Of a DNA stretch of 64,000 nt, positions 52,726 through 61,149 are shown in pieces. The notes below the pieces were generated by a model, which ran no database searches, had not been told where the DNA came from, and saw nothing but the letters and a program-made list of their open reading frames with translations. Both the position numbers and the translations under genes were made by a program. This stretch comes from Ruminococcus sp. (GTDB lineage Bacteria; Bacillota; Clostridia; Oscillospirales; Ruminococcaceae): assembly GCA_017462565.1 (NCBI GenBank), contig JAFTQW010000040.1:62001-126000 (forward strand), given 5' to 3'. The first letter of the stretch is position 1, and each line of letters starts with the position of its first letter.

Positions 52726-54546
52726 ATGAATCCAAGACTTCCCTATCTCCGTGAAAAAACTGCAAAGCTCACGCTTTCGCCGGGAGTTTATATAATGAAG
52801 AACCGTGAAAGCGCAATAATCTATATCGGAAAAGCCAAAAATCTCCGCAATCGTGTAACAAGCTATTTTCGTGAAAATCCAGATCATACGCCAAAAGTCG
52901 CAGCAATGGTTTCAAACGTTTACGATTATGATTTTATAGTAACAGACAGCGAGTATGAAGCACTCCTGCTCGAATGCAGTCTTATAAAACAGCATAAGCC
53001 TAAGTATAATATTCTCCTCAAAGACGATAAGGGTTATCACTATATCAGGATATCGGACGAAGAATATCCTCGTATAACGAATGAAAAAAATACTGCTGAA
53101 CCGGGAAAATATCTCGGACCGTATACGAGCGGTTTTATAACCAGAGAAACCGTAAATGAAGCTAACCGTGTTTTCATGCTTCCGACCTGCCGAAAAAATT
53201 TTCCGCAGGATTTCGGGAAAAGCCGTCCTTGCCTTAACTATCATATCAAAACCTGCATGGGACTCTGCCGTGGAAAAATAAGCGCTGAAGCTTACCGGAA
53301 TGCCGTTTCAGAGGCGGTCAGCTTTATAAAAAGCGGAAGCGCTCAGTCCGTTGAGCGAATGGAAGAGGAAATGAACGCAGCGGCGGAAAACCTCGATTTT
53401 GAAAAGGCGGCTATGCTCCGTGACCGAATAGCCGCAGTAAAAAAAGCTTCGGAAAAACAGAAAATCATCAACAGCGGTATCGACTTCGCTGACGTTATCG
53501 GAATTGCCGAGATATACAGCGAGATATTCATTTCTGTTCTCATGTACCGTGAAAGCCGACTCTACGACAAAGCCGTTTTTGAGTTTGAAAAGCCGGACGG
53601 CGGAGAGGATGTTCTCAGTATTTTCATGATGCAGTTTTACTACGACAGAAATGATATCCCCAAAAACATCATACTTGACCATATTCCCGATGATTCGGAA
53701 CTTATAACCGAGCTTATGGAGCATAATTCTTCCCACAAAATCAACCTTCATATTCCGCAGAAGGGCAAGCAGCTTGAACTTTTAAGGCTTGCGAAAAATA
53801 ACAGCGCTGAATACGCAGCTCTGAAAAATAATCGAACTGCAAAAGAAGTCATCGCTCTTGAACAGCTTGGAAAAAGTCTCGGACTTGCAAAGCCTCCGAA
53901 ATATATTGAAGCGTATGATATATCAAATTTGTCATCCGAATCAATGGTTGCAGGAATGGTAGTTTTCGAGGACGGTCAGCCGCTGAAAAAAGCTTACAAG
54001 CGTTTCACTATCAAAGAGGTTGCTTATCAGAACGATTACGGCAGTATGCAGGAAGTTCTCCGCCGCCGGCTTATGCACATAAAAACCGGTGAGGGCGATG
54101 AATATTTCACTCGAACTCCCGATCTTATACTCCTCGACGGCGGCAAGGGACACGTTCATGCAGTTCAGGAAGTTATGAGCGAACTCGGGCTGAACATTCC
54201 CCTTTTCGGCATGGTCAAGGACAATAAACACCGCACCCGTGCAATTGCGGCTCAGGGACATGAAATTCAGATAAACAGCCTTAAATCGGCATTTAATCTT
54301 GTTACGAGGATTCAGGATGAAGTGCACCGCTATTCAGTAAGCTATATGCACTCAAAGCACAAGAAACGGGCATACAGCTCGGAACTTTTAAAGATAAAGG
54401 GCATCGGAGAAAAGAAAGCTGCAAAGCTTATGACAACGTTTAAGACTAAGGAAAATCTGAAAAAAGCTTCTCCGGAAGAACTTGCGAAAGCTGCCGGAAT
54501 TAATGAAGCTTCAGCATTGGAATTATGGAAAATGTTACAGGAATAA
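52726..54546 (+). CDS. uvrC: Excinuclease ABC subunit C
   Basis: A 606-residue nucleotide-excision nuclease. The N-terminal GIY-YIG domain has GVYIMKNRESAIIYIGKAKN, a UVR domain follows near 200-235 (EEEMNAAAENLDFEKAAMLRD), then the RNase H-like 5' nuclease (AYDISNLS, DLILLDGGKGHVHAV) and tandem helix-hairpin-helix motifs at the end (LLKIKGIGEKKAAKLM). GAGGTGAATC precedes the ATG. uvrA and uvrB are not in the window. Confidence 0.96.
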   Translation: MNPRLPYLREKTAKLTLSPGVYIMKNRESAIIYIGKAKNLRNRVTSYFRENPDHTPKVAAMVSNVYDYDFIVTDSEYEALLLECSLIKQHKPKYNILLKDDKGYHYIRISDEEYPRITNEKNTAEPGKYLGPYTSGFITRETVNEANRVFMLPTCRKNFPQDFGKSRPCLNYHIKTCMGLCRGKISAEAYRNAVSEAVSFIKSGSAQSVERMEEEMNAAAENLDFEKAAMLRDRIAAVKKASEKQKIINSGIDFADVIGIAEIYSEIFISVLMYRESRLYDKAVFEFEKPDGGEDVLSIFMMQFYYDRNDIPKNIILDHIPDDSELITELMEHNSSHKINLHIPQKGKQLELLRLAKNNSAEYAALKNNRTAKEVIALEQLGKSLGLAKPPKYIEAYDISNLSSESMVAGMVVFEDGQPLKKAYKRFTIKEVAYQNDYGSMQEVLRRRLMHIKTGEGDEYFTRTPDLILLDGGKGHVHAVQEVMSELGLNIPLFGMVKDNKHRTRAIAAQGHEIQINSLKSAFNLVTRIQDEVHRYSVSYMHSKHKKRAYSSELLKIKGIGEKKAAKLMTTFKTKENLKKASPEELAKAAGINEASALELWKMLQE

Positions 54547-54583
54547 AAAAGACGAACTTTAGGTCGATACTCATAAAGAAGTT

Positions 54584-54623
54584 TAAGCCCCGAAGCAATT
54601 ATTGATAACTGCTTCGGGGCTTA
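54584..54623. terminator. Strong hairpin between uvrC and the polyferredoxin gene
   Basis: A 14-bp perfect stem (54584-54597 with 54610-54623) and 12-base loop between convergent genes. The T run after it is weak on the plus strand (TTATTAATATT). It probably ends uvrC and the opposing transcript. Confidence 0.75.
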
Positions 54624-54657
54624 TTATTAATATTCGATTACTTGCATAAATCAGAAT

Positions 54658-55476
54658 TTATAGTGCATCTTTCGGACAATTCTTTACACACTCAAAGCAA
54701 AGAATGCATTCCGTACCGTTCTGTCGTTTTCGGGAATTATCTGTAACGTCTACATTCATAGGACATACCCTTTTGCATTTGCCACAGGAAACACATTTGT
54801 TTTTATCACATTTTATCCGCAGCAATGAGAAATAACTCATTGGCTTCAAAAATACTGTAATCGGGCATATGTATTTGCAGAACGCACGGTTATCCTTAAA
54901 GGCAAAAGCCAATATTATTCCAACAGTATAGTATAATACGTTTCCTATGATAAACGCCCAAAACATAATTTTTTCAATGTTACCAACATGCGCAAGAAAC
55001 AGAGCTGAAACAAATATAAGTGAAACTGCGAATACAAGATATCTTATCCAACCAATCTTTTTTCTTGGTGCTTTAGGAACTTTATAAGGAAGAAAATCAA
55101 GCACCATTGCTGTCCAACAGGCATAACCACACCATCCTCTTCCAAAAAGTAATGGCCCAAAAATTTTTGCAACTGCATAATGAATGGTCGCAGCTTCAAA
55201 TACACCCGTAAAAAGATAATACCAAAAACCTTCAATCTGCATATTTTCATTGCTGATAAGTCCCAAGTAAACCAACATATAAATACCCACAAGTAACTGC
55301 GTGACACGTCGGGCATTTTTGTATTTTTTAATAAATAAGAAAATTCCCAATGCAATAGCAATACCAATATAACTGAAGTTAAACAAATAAAACAAATTAT
55401 CCTTTGTCAGCCAAAGCGTAATTGCCACAGTTTCAAATATTGCCAGCATTGCAATTGGTAATAAATACTTTTTCAT
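54658..55476 (-). CDS. Membrane polyferredoxin (NapH-like 4Fe-4S protein)
   Basis: A 272-residue protein with about six membrane segments, a CGYACW motif and a CKYICPITVFLKPM motif typical of NapH/RdxA/PceC-type iron-sulfur membrane proteins. The C-terminus has two ferredoxin clusters (CVSCGKCKRVCP and CILCFECVKNCP). It probably passes electrons across or along the membrane to an unknown partner; no dehydrogenase or reductase gene is next to it. It has its own consensus promoter. Confidence 0.88.
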   Translation of the reverse strand: MKKYLLPIAMLAIFETVAITLWLTKDNLFYLFNFSYIGIAIALGIFLFIKKYKNARRVTQLLVGIYMLVYLGLISNENMQIEGFWYYLFTGVFEAATIHYAVAKIFGPLLFGRGWCGYACWTAMVLDFLPYKVPKAPRKKIGWIRYLVFAVSLIFVSALFLAHVGNIEKIMFWAFIIGNVLYYTVGIILAFAFKDNRAFCKYICPITVFLKPMSYFSLLRIKCDKNKCVSCGKCKRVCPMNVDVTDNSRKRQNGTECILCFECVKNCPKDAL

Positions 55477-55519
55477 CTTATCTCTCCATTTCTACAAATT
55501 CCGATTTATCTTGATAATA

Positions 55520-55548
55520 ATTATACATCAAAGATGTTGCATTGTCAA
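55520..55548 (-). promoter_or_regulatory. Promoter of the polyferredoxin gene
   Basis: On the minus strand TTGACA (55548-55543), a 17-base spacer and TATAAT (55525-55520), about 45 bases before the start codon. Confidence 0.85.
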
Positions 55549-55597
55549 TAAAAAAACGCCATATCACTTTTGACTGAAAATCATATGTGCTATGGCG
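55549..55597 (-). terminator. Terminator of the cysteine synthase gene
   Basis: On the minus strand an 11-position stem with one mismatch (55597-55587 with 55567-55557), followed by TTTTTTT (55556 downward). It abuts the next promoter, cleanly separating the two genes. Confidence 0.82.
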
Positions 55598-55657
55598 AAA
55601 ATTTTTTTATGAACGCCATTCTTTTGGTTCACCATTTTTTCAATATTATGCCTTGAC

Positions 55658-56581
55658 CTAAAACAGCGGAGTTGAAAAATATCTCTCTGCCGTATCGGGA
55701 AGAATAGTTACAACAGTTTTTCCCTCTCCGAGCTTTTCTGCCAGTTTCAAAGCCGCTGCAACATTAGTTCCGCTTGAAATTCCGCACATTATACCCTCTT
55801 TTGAAGCAAGATCCTTTGCAGTCTGAATAGCTTCTTCATCCGACACAATATAAATGTTATTATAAATTTCCGTGTTAAGTATATCCGGAATAATTCCGTC
55901 CCCTATTCCCATCTGAAGATGAGTTCCGATAGTACCTCCGGCAAGAATAGCAGCATTTTCCGGTTCAACTGCCCATATCTCTATATCAGGATACTGCGCA
56001 CGAAGAGCTTCTCCGATTCCTGTTATCGTTCCGCCTGTTCCTATTCCGGAACAGAAACCGTCTATTTTTCCGGCAGTTTGTTCAAGGATCTCAAGCGCAG
56101 TATGGTATTTATGAGCGCCCGTATTATTGGGGTTTGCAAACTGCTGCGGAACAAACACATTCTCGTCTTCTTCCGCCATTTTCAGAGCGGTTGAAAGACA
56201 TTCTTCAATACACTTTCCGATATCGCCGTCATCATGAACGAGCTTAACTTCAGCTCCGTAATGAGTAACAAGCTTTCTTCTTTCCTCGCTCACGGAATCG
56301 GGCATAATAATTATCGTTTTATAGCCCTTTACAGCTCCCACAAGCGCAAGACCTATCCCTTGATTTCCGCTTGTAGGCTCAACAATTATCGTATTCTCAC
56401 CGATAAGTCCTTCTTTTTCGGCATGACATATCATGTTGTAGGCTGTTCTGGTTTTTATCGAACCGCCGACGTTTAATCCTTCAAATTTTACAAGAACCTC
56501 CGCACTTCCATTTTTTATCATCTTATTAAGCCGTATCATCGGAGTATGTCCTATTGCTTCAAGGATATTGTTATAAATCAT
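55658..56581 (-). CDS. cysK: Cysteine synthase A (O-acetylserine sulfhydrylase)
   Basis: A 307-residue PLP enzyme making cysteine from O-acetylserine and sulfide. The PLP lysine is in NVGGSIKTRTAYNM, the substrate loop is EPTSGNQGIGLALVG (family consensus GNTGIGLA, here Gln), and the phosphate loop is GIGTGGTITGIGE. Length is typical. The two motif departures (KTR for KDR, NQG for NTG) occur in a clostridial subgroup and may shift substrate preference. No cysE is adjacent. Confidence 0.9.
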   Translation of the reverse strand: MIYNNILEAIGHTPMIRLNKMIKNGSAEVLVKFEGLNVGGSIKTRTAYNMICHAEKEGLIGENTIIVEPTSGNQGIGLALVGAVKGYKTIIIMPDSVSEERRKLVTHYGAEVKLVHDDGDIGKCIEECLSTALKMAEEDENVFVPQQFANPNNTGAHKYHTALEILEQTAGKIDGFCSGIGTGGTITGIGEALRAQYPDIEIWAVEPENAAILAGGTIGTHLQMGIGDGIIPDILNTEIYNNIYIVSDEEAIQTAKDLASKEGIMCGISSGTNVAAALKLAEKLGEGKTVVTILPDTAERYFSTPLF

Positions 56582-56619
56582 TTAGCAGATCTCCTTTAAA
56601 GATAAAATCACTATACATT

Positions 56620-56648
56620 ATTATATACTATTTCTGGAATATATGCAA
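56620..56648 (-). promoter_or_regulatory. Promoter of cysK
   Basis: On the minus strand TTGCAT (56648-56643), a 17-base spacer and TATAAT (56625-56620). It is divergent from the truncated spoIIID copy. Confidence 0.8.
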
Positions 56649-56681
56649 GGTTTATTTTTAAGTAATTTCGTTCTTATTCCC

Positions 56682-56719
56682 CCTTTTCGGCATATAATTG
56701 AAAGAACCTCCGAAAAAGG
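56682..56719 (+). promoter_or_regulatory. Dyad around the -10 of the truncated spoIIID copy
   Basis: CCTTTTCGG (56682-56690) and CCGAAAAAGG (56710-56719) flank CATATAATT. The arrangement is the same as at the right-hand copy (63821-63859), with one compensatory base-pair change (CGG/CCG here, CAG/CTG there). SD GGTGGAG follows. Confidence 0.6.
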
Positions 56720-56731
56720 TGGAGAACTATT

Positions 56732-56875
56732 TTGAAGACTCAGCCAAACCAAAGGGCGGTTATTCTCGGACAGTGCATCGTTGAACACAAGGCAACTGTT
56801 CGTGCCGCAGCAAAAATTTTCGGAATTTCTAAAAGTAAAGTACACACGGTTGTATCAAAAGAGAACGGGATCTGA
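56732..56875 (+). pseudogene. spoIIID: Truncated spoIIID copy
   Basis: From a TTG start, 47 codons read as the N-terminal helix-turn-helix of SpoIIID (LGQCIVEHKATVRAAAKIFG, ISKSKVH) and then depart from the family (TVVSKENGI) and stop. The right-hand copy at 63872 continues STVHKDVSE, the expected form. Over the first 35 codons the two differ at 8 bases, 6 of them synonymous. The promoter region is duplicated too. A terminator overlaps the end, so a short HTH peptide could still be made. Confidence 0.8.
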
Positions 56876-56898
56876 GGTCGCTTCAGATTCCGTTTTTT
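56865..56898 (+). terminator. Terminator overlapping the end of the truncated spoIIID copy
   Basis: ACGGGATCTGA (56865-56875) pairs with TCAGATTCCGT (56883-56893) with one G-T pair, followed by six T residues. The stop codon lies in the left arm. Confidence 0.8.
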
Positions 56899-56913
56899 CA
56901 TGATTGGAAATGC

Positions 56914-56942
56914 TTGATTTTTTATAAAATATATGTTATTAT
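56914..56942 (+). promoter_or_regulatory. Promoter of the first GNAT gene
   Basis: TTGATT (56914-56919), a 17-base spacer and TATTAT (56937-56942), 28 bases before the ATG. Confidence 0.7.
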
Positions 56943-56970
56943 GAGTTTGAAAAATGGGAGTTGATACAAT

Positions 56971-57468
56971 ATGACAATAAGAATTATGACACGATATGAC
57001 AATAAATTTGCAATCAGCCGTGTATACGAGGAAAGCTGGAAATATGCTTATAAAAATATTATTCCGCAAAGTTTTCTTGATAGTATCTCTACAGGAAAAT
57101 GGGCTTCAAATCTGGACAAAAACGGCAGAAAAACGCTGATAATGCTTGAAAATAATGAAATTATCGGAACTTCAAGTTTCTGCAAATCCCGTTTCTCCGA
57201 ATTTCAGGGAATGGGAGAAATTATTTCTATTTATCTTTTGCCGCAGTACATCGGAAAAGGATATGGAACTAATCTGCTTCATGCCGCAATCGCCGAATTA
57301 AAGAAATTAGGATATAACGAAATATTTCTATGGGTATTGGAGGAGAACTACCCTGCAATAAAATTTTACGAAAAAAACGGCTTTGTAAAAACCGATAAAT
57401 TCATTGATGATACTATCGGCGGAAAACCGCTTCGTGAAATTCAATACTTCTATAAAATCAAGGTGTAA
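56971..57468 (+). CDS. GNAT family N-acetyltransferase
   Basis: A 165-residue GNAT enzyme. The acetyl-CoA loop is LPQYIGKGYGTNLLHAAI (R/Q-x-x-G-x-G/A form), preceded by the strand EIISIYL. Motif B ends with LEENYPAIKFYEKNGF. It resembles YkwB/RimI-like clostridial acetyltransferases; the acceptor is unknown. It begins the plus-strand island and is followed after 3 bases by a WYL regulator, so the two are likely co-transcribed. Confidence 0.88.
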   Translation: MTIRIMTRYDNKFAISRVYEESWKYAYKNIIPQSFLDSISTGKWASNLDKNGRKTLIMLENNEIIGTSSFCKSRFSEFQGMGEIISIYLLPQYIGKGYGTNLLHAAIAELKKLGYNEIFLWVLEENYPAIKFYEKNGFVKTDKFIDDTIGGKPLREIQYFYKIKV

Positions 57469-57471
57469 TAT

Positions 57472-58374
57472 ATGAAAATTGACCGTGTTATCGGAATCCT
57501 TTCCATTCTTCTTCAAAGGGAAAAAGTGACGGCATCAGAGCTTGCCGAAAAATTTGAAGTTTCACGCCGCACCGTTATCCGTGATATCGAGGAAATCAAC
57601 AAAGCCGGGATTCCCATTGTCACATTTCAGGGGCAAGGAGGCGGAATCTCCGTTATGGATGGATTTAGACTGGATCGTACGCTCCTTTCCAATGACGACA
57701 TGAAAGCGATTCTTGCAGGCTTGAAAAGTCTCGACAGCGTAAGCGATACCAAGCGTTACCGTCAGCTTATGAGCAAGCTTTCGGCAGAAAATCCCGATAC
57801 GATAAATATGGGGAATCAAATCATCATCGACCTTTCTTCATGGGACAAAGCTGCTGTTTCGGATAAGATAGAGCTGATTAAAAACGCAATAGACGGTCGC
57901 CTGAAAATCAGATTCACCTATTTTTCTCCCACGGGTGAAACTATCCGGGAGATCGAGCCGTACCATTTAATTTTTCAATGGTCAAGCTGGTATGTGTGGG
58001 GATACTGCGTTCTGCGAAACGATTACCGGATGTTCAAACTCACTCGTCTTACCGATCTTGAATGTACGGATAAACCGTGCGAAATGCGTGAAGTTCCCGA
58101 ATATACCTGCGACAAGCTTCGTCATACCAAAGGAGAAATTGAAGCGACAGTCAAATTTGACAAATCCCTGAAATGGCGCATTATAGACGAATTTGGCACA
58201 GAACTTCCTCGATTTGACGAAAACGGAGATATTCTGCTTACTTTTACATGGTCTGATATTCCGTCGTTTTACAGTTATATTCTGTCGTTCGGAGATAAGG
58301 CGGAAATACTTTCGCCGAAAGAGTATTGCAATGAATTTCGTGAGCTGGTAAAAAGAATTTCGGAAAAATATTAA
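57472..58374 (+). CDS. HTH-WYL family transcriptional regulator (YafY-like)
   Basis: A 300-residue regulator: an N-terminal HTH_11 winged helix (about 1-60, RVIGILSILLQREKVTASEL ... SRRTVIRDIEEI), a WYL domain (about 130-205, with SSWYVWGYCVLRNDYRMFKL) and a C-terminal WCX extension. WYL domains sense nucleic acids or small ligands; many such proteins regulate neighbouring genes. Candidates here are the flanking acetyltransferases and the downstream GyrI/DUF3795 operon. Confidence 0.92.
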   Translation: MKIDRVIGILSILLQREKVTASELAEKFEVSRRTVIRDIEEINKAGIPIVTFQGQGGGISVMDGFRLDRTLLSNDDMKAILAGLKSLDSVSDTKRYRQLMSKLSAENPDTINMGNQIIIDLSSWDKAAVSDKIELIKNAIDGRLKIRFTYFSPTGETIREIEPYHLIFQWSSWYVWGYCVLRNDYRMFKLTRLTDLECTDKPCEMREVPEYTCDKLRHTKGEIEATVKFDKSLKWRIIDEFGTELPRFDENGDILLTFTWSDIPSFYSYILSFGDKAEILSPKEYCNEFRELVKRISEKY

Positions 58375-58386
58375 AGGATGATTAAT

Positions 58387-58866
58387 TTGGAATACCGTGT
58401 GATTAATAAAGATCGGATAAATGATATTGTTGATATGAGACTTAAATATTTACGGGAAGATTTTCAATCAACATCAGAAGAAAGCTTTAATTCAGTCAAA
58501 GATAATCTTCCAAAATACTTTGAAAATCATCTTAACAGAGATTTATTTGTATTTGGAGCATTTTACGGTGATAAGATAGTTTCAACAGCATTTTTGCTTA
58601 TAATTGAAAAACCTTGTAATCCACGTTTTACAACAGGAAGAATCGGAGAAATATTTAGCGTATATACTTTGGAAGAGTATCGCAGACAAGGCATTGCATA
58701 TAATCTTTTGAAAATGCTTATGGAATTTGCTAAAAACCACAGACTGGATCTTATTGAACTTAAAGCAACAAAGGAAGGATACCCGCTTTATCAAAAGCTT
58801 GGATTTTCTGAAAATGCTGCTAATTATGTTTCAATGAAATTTATTTTTAATACCAATGAAACATGA
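58387..58866 (+). CDS. GNAT family N-acetyltransferase
   Basis: About 159 residues. GNAT motif A is EIFSVYTLEEYRRQGIAYNL (R-R-Q-G-I-A), with motif B ELKATKEGYPLYQKLGF. Codon use is more AT-rich than in its neighbours. The ATG at 58378 has AAAGG abutting it, too close for a ribosome site; the TTG at 58387 has AAAGGA 8 bases upstream, so I prefer it. It follows the WYL gene closely. Its stop codon overlaps the dyad that precedes the GyrI operon. Confidence 0.82.
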   Translation: MEYRVINKDRINDIVDMRLKYLREDFQSTSEESFNSVKDNLPKYFENHLNRDLFVFGAFYGDKIVSTAFLLIIEKPCNPRFTTGRIGEIFSVYTLEEYRRQGIAYNLLKMLMEFAKNHRLDLIELKATKEGYPLYQKLGFSENAANYVSMKFIFNTNET

Positions 58867-58897
58867 CATACAGTTGTCACATTTGGTATGGTATACT
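58864..58897 (+). promoter_or_regulatory. Extended -10 promoter and TGACA-N6-TGTCA dyad before the GyrI operon
   Basis: The inverted repeat TGACA (58864-58868) - 6 bases - TGTCA (58875-58879) lies where a -35 would be. Downstream is TGG-TATACT (58889-58897), an extended -10. This is the layout of a regulator-controlled promoter. The start codon is about 30 bases on, with GAGG 8 bases before it. Confidence 0.55.
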
Positions 58898-58928
58898 CAG
58901 ATCATCAAATTTGAAATGAGGTACTACC

Positions 58929-59381
58929 ATGAATTATGAAATTGTAAATTTAGAGGAAAAGACCGTCGCAGGATTTTCTGCAAGAACAAATAACGCTTCT
59001 CCCGACATGGGAAAGATAATCGGCGGACTCTGGCAGAAACTCTACTCCCCCGAAGGCTGCTTTACGCTGAAAAACAGAATCAATGATAAGGCTCTTGGAA
59101 TTTACACAGACTATGCCGATGACGAAAAAGCCGATTATACGGTCATTACAGCCTGTGAAGTAAGCAGTGGAGATATTCCCGAGAATTTTGAACTGCGAAA
59201 AATCCCTGCCGGAAAATATGCGAAATTTGTTGTAAAGGGTCATATGGTTACTGCCGTTCAGCAGTTCTGGACAGAGCTTTGGAAGATGAATCTTGAACGC
59301 TCCTTTGTCTGCGATTTTGAGGAGTATCAGAACGCTGATGCTGAAAATGCGGAGATACATATTTATATCGGATTAAAGTGA
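58929..59381 (+). CDS. GyrI-like (AraC effector-binding) domain protein, single-domain
   Basis: A 150-residue stand-alone effector-binding domain. The N-terminal half contains IVNLEEKTVAGFSARTNNAS and KALGIYTDY; the second half has ELRKIPAGKYAKFVVKGHM and FWTELWKMNLER. This two-fold alpha-beta repeat is the GyrI/SbmC/AraC_E_bind fold. Some members bind drugs, inhibit gyrase or hydrolyse cyclopropanoid genotoxins; the activity here is unknown. It is the first gene of a four-gene coupled operon, 7 bases before the DUF3795 fusion gene. Confidence 0.85.
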   Translation: MNYEIVNLEEKTVAGFSARTNNASPDMGKIIGGLWQKLYSPEGCFTLKNRINDKALGIYTDYADDEKADYTVITACEVSSGDIPENFELRKIPAGKYAKFVVKGHMVTAVQQFWTELWKMNLERSFVCDFEEYQNADAENAEIHIYIGLK

Positions 59382-59388
59382 GTGGAAC

Positions 59389-60117
59389 ATGATTGATTTT
59401 AGTAATGTTGTCCCTTGCGGCGGAAATTGTACAGAGTGTAAATATTTTCAAAGAAACGAATGCAGCGGCTGTAATCAAAGTGATGGAAAATGCGTGAAAT
59501 TATGGGAAGGCAGTTGTAAAATACGCGATTGCTGTCGTAAGCATGACGTAAAGTTTTGTGGTCTTTGCAAAGAGTTTCCGTGTGAATGGCTGAAAAAAAC
59601 TCTGACGTGGGATAAGAACGGGATAAAACGTTTACACAATCTTAAAAATGAATATCAGAGCCGAAATGCTGATTTTTCTTTACATTTGCCTGATTTATGG
59701 AAGAAAATAGGTACACACGGCATAATGACTTTATCCACCTGTTCAGCAGATCGTGTGACGTCACGTCCCATGAGTATGATTGTGATAGACGGCAGATTTT
59801 ATTGTCAAACAGATAAAACGTATTTGAAATACAGACAAATTTCAGAGAATCCAAATGTGGCAGTCTGTCATAAAAATTTCTCAATAGAGGGAACTTGTCA
59901 ATGTATCGGAAAGCCACTTGAAAGTAAAAATGATTTTTTTATTCATGCATTCAAGAAGTATTTCTACGGCTCATACAAAGCTTATTCTGATTTGAATAAC
60001 GAACTCTTGCTGGAGATTGTTCCAACTCTAATTTATTCGTGGAATTATCAATTGACAAAACCTTATATGGAATATTTTGACTTTGTAAATTTCATCTATC
60101 GCAGAGAGGAAAAATAA
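59389..60117 (+). CDS. DUF3795 - pyridoxamine-phosphate-oxidase-like fusion protein
   Basis: A 242-residue fusion. Residues 1-75 form a Cys-rich DUF3795 module with about 13 cysteines (CGGNCTECKYF, CSGCNQSDGKC, CGLCKEFPCEW). Residues about 95-235 resemble the split-barrel pyridoxamine 5'-phosphate oxidase/flavin-binding family (IMTLSTCSADRVTSRPMSMI, FYCQTDKTYLKYRQI). A metal-site plus flavin-site protein is plausible. Its stop overlaps the next start (TAATG). Confidence 0.82.
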   Translation: MIDFSNVVPCGGNCTECKYFQRNECSGCNQSDGKCVKLWEGSCKIRDCCRKHDVKFCGLCKEFPCEWLKKTLTWDKNGIKRLHNLKNEYQSRNADFSLHLPDLWKKIGTHGIMTLSTCSADRVTSRPMSMIVIDGRFYCQTDKTYLKYRQISENPNVAVCHKNFSIEGTCQCIGKPLESKNDFFIHAFKKYFYGSYKAYSDLNNELLLEIVPTLIYSWNYQLTKPYMEYFDFVNFIYRREEK

Positions 60118-60764
60118 TGGAAAAATTTGATTATAAAAAGGAATATAAAGATTTATACCAGCCCAAAACAAAGCCGTCGATCATTGAAATTCCTGAGATG
60201 ATCTTCATTGCAATTGACGGAAAGGGCGATCCCAATACCAGCAATGAATATAAGGAGGCTCTTGAAATTCTGTATGGGCTGTCTTTCACTATTAAAATGT
60301 CAAAAATGAGCGGCACTCAGCCGGAGGAATATTTTGAGTACGTTGTTCCGCCGTTGGAGGGACTCTGGTATGTGGATGATGCAAAATTTGACGGCACAAA
60401 TATCACAGATAAGAACCGGTTTTGTTGGACATCCATGATACGTCAGCCGGAATTTGTAACAGAAAAGGTCTTTGAAAATGCAAGAAATGCTCTTGCAAAG
60501 AAAAAGCGTGAGCTTGATCTGTCAAAAGCAAGGCTGATAACAATGACTGAAGGACTTTGCGTTCAGATCATGCACAAGGGAACATATGACAACGAGCCGG
60601 AGAGTATTGCAAAAATACGTGAATTTGCCGAAAAAAGCGGATATACCGAGGATATTTCGGATACTCGTTTTCACCATGAGATATATCTTTCCGATCCTCG
60701 GAGATGTGCTGCTGAAAACTTGAAAACTGTTATAAGACATCCGATCAGGAGGAATAATAAATGA
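60117..60764 (+). CDS. GyrI-like domain protein, 215 residues
   Basis: A GyrI-like small-molecule-binding protein of the longer clostridial type: SIIEIPEMIFIAIDGKGDPN, then YKEALEILYGLSFTIKMSKM, YVVPPLEGLWYVDD, and FVTEKVFENARNALAKKK with RLITMTEGLCVQIMHKGTYD in the second half. It shares only the fold with the protein two genes upstream. The start overlaps the preceding stop and its own stop overlaps the next start (ATGA), so stoichiometric production with the DUF3795 proteins is likely. Confidence 0.9.
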   Translation: MEKFDYKKEYKDLYQPKTKPSIIEIPEMIFIAIDGKGDPNTSNEYKEALEILYGLSFTIKMSKMSGTQPEEYFEYVVPPLEGLWYVDDAKFDGTNITDKNRFCWTSMIRQPEFVTEKVFENARNALAKKKRELDLSKARLITMTEGLCVQIMHKGTYDNEPESIAKIREFAEKSGYTEDISDTRFHHEIYLSDPRRCAAENLKTVIRHPIRRNNK

Positions 60765-61132
60765 AAAGAGAGCTTGGAATTGCAAGATGCGGACTTGCCT
60801 GTTGTCTGTGCGGTCAGAACGAGACCTGCAACGGCTGTCAGAGCAATGAATGTCCCGATAAGGATTGGTGCATGAACAGAAAATGCAGCATGGAAAAAGG
60901 ACTTGAATATTGCTTTGAATGTTCGGAGAATTGCGGAAAATTTATGCTTGAAAAAATCAAGCCGAAAGCGTTCAGCGAATTTGCCCGCCGATACGGGATA
61001 GAACGTCTGCTTGATTGCCTTGAAAGAAATGAGCGGTCAGGTATTGTATACCATCGTGACGGCATCAAAGGCGATTATGATGACTTTGATGATGTGGAAA
61101 AGCTGATTAAATTTATTGAAAACGCTGAATGA
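60761..61132 (+). CDS. DUF3795 cysteine-rich protein
   Basis: A 123-residue protein. About residues 8-55 hold 13 cysteines in short spacings (CGLACCLCGQNETCNGCQSN, CPDKDWCMNRKC, CFECSENCG). The rest is helical (FARRYGIERLLDCLERNE). DUF3795 proteins are small and uncharacterised; a zinc or Fe-S role is inferred from the cysteine spacing. It ends the four-gene operon and is followed by a terminator. Confidence 0.87.
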   Translation: MKRELGIARCGLACCLCGQNETCNGCQSNECPDKDWCMNRKCSMEKGLEYCFECSENCGKFMLEKIKPKAFSEFARRYGIERLLDCLERNERSGIVYHRDGIKGDYDDFDDVEKLIKFIENAE

Positions 61133-61149
61133 TGCAAAAATTTGAGATG

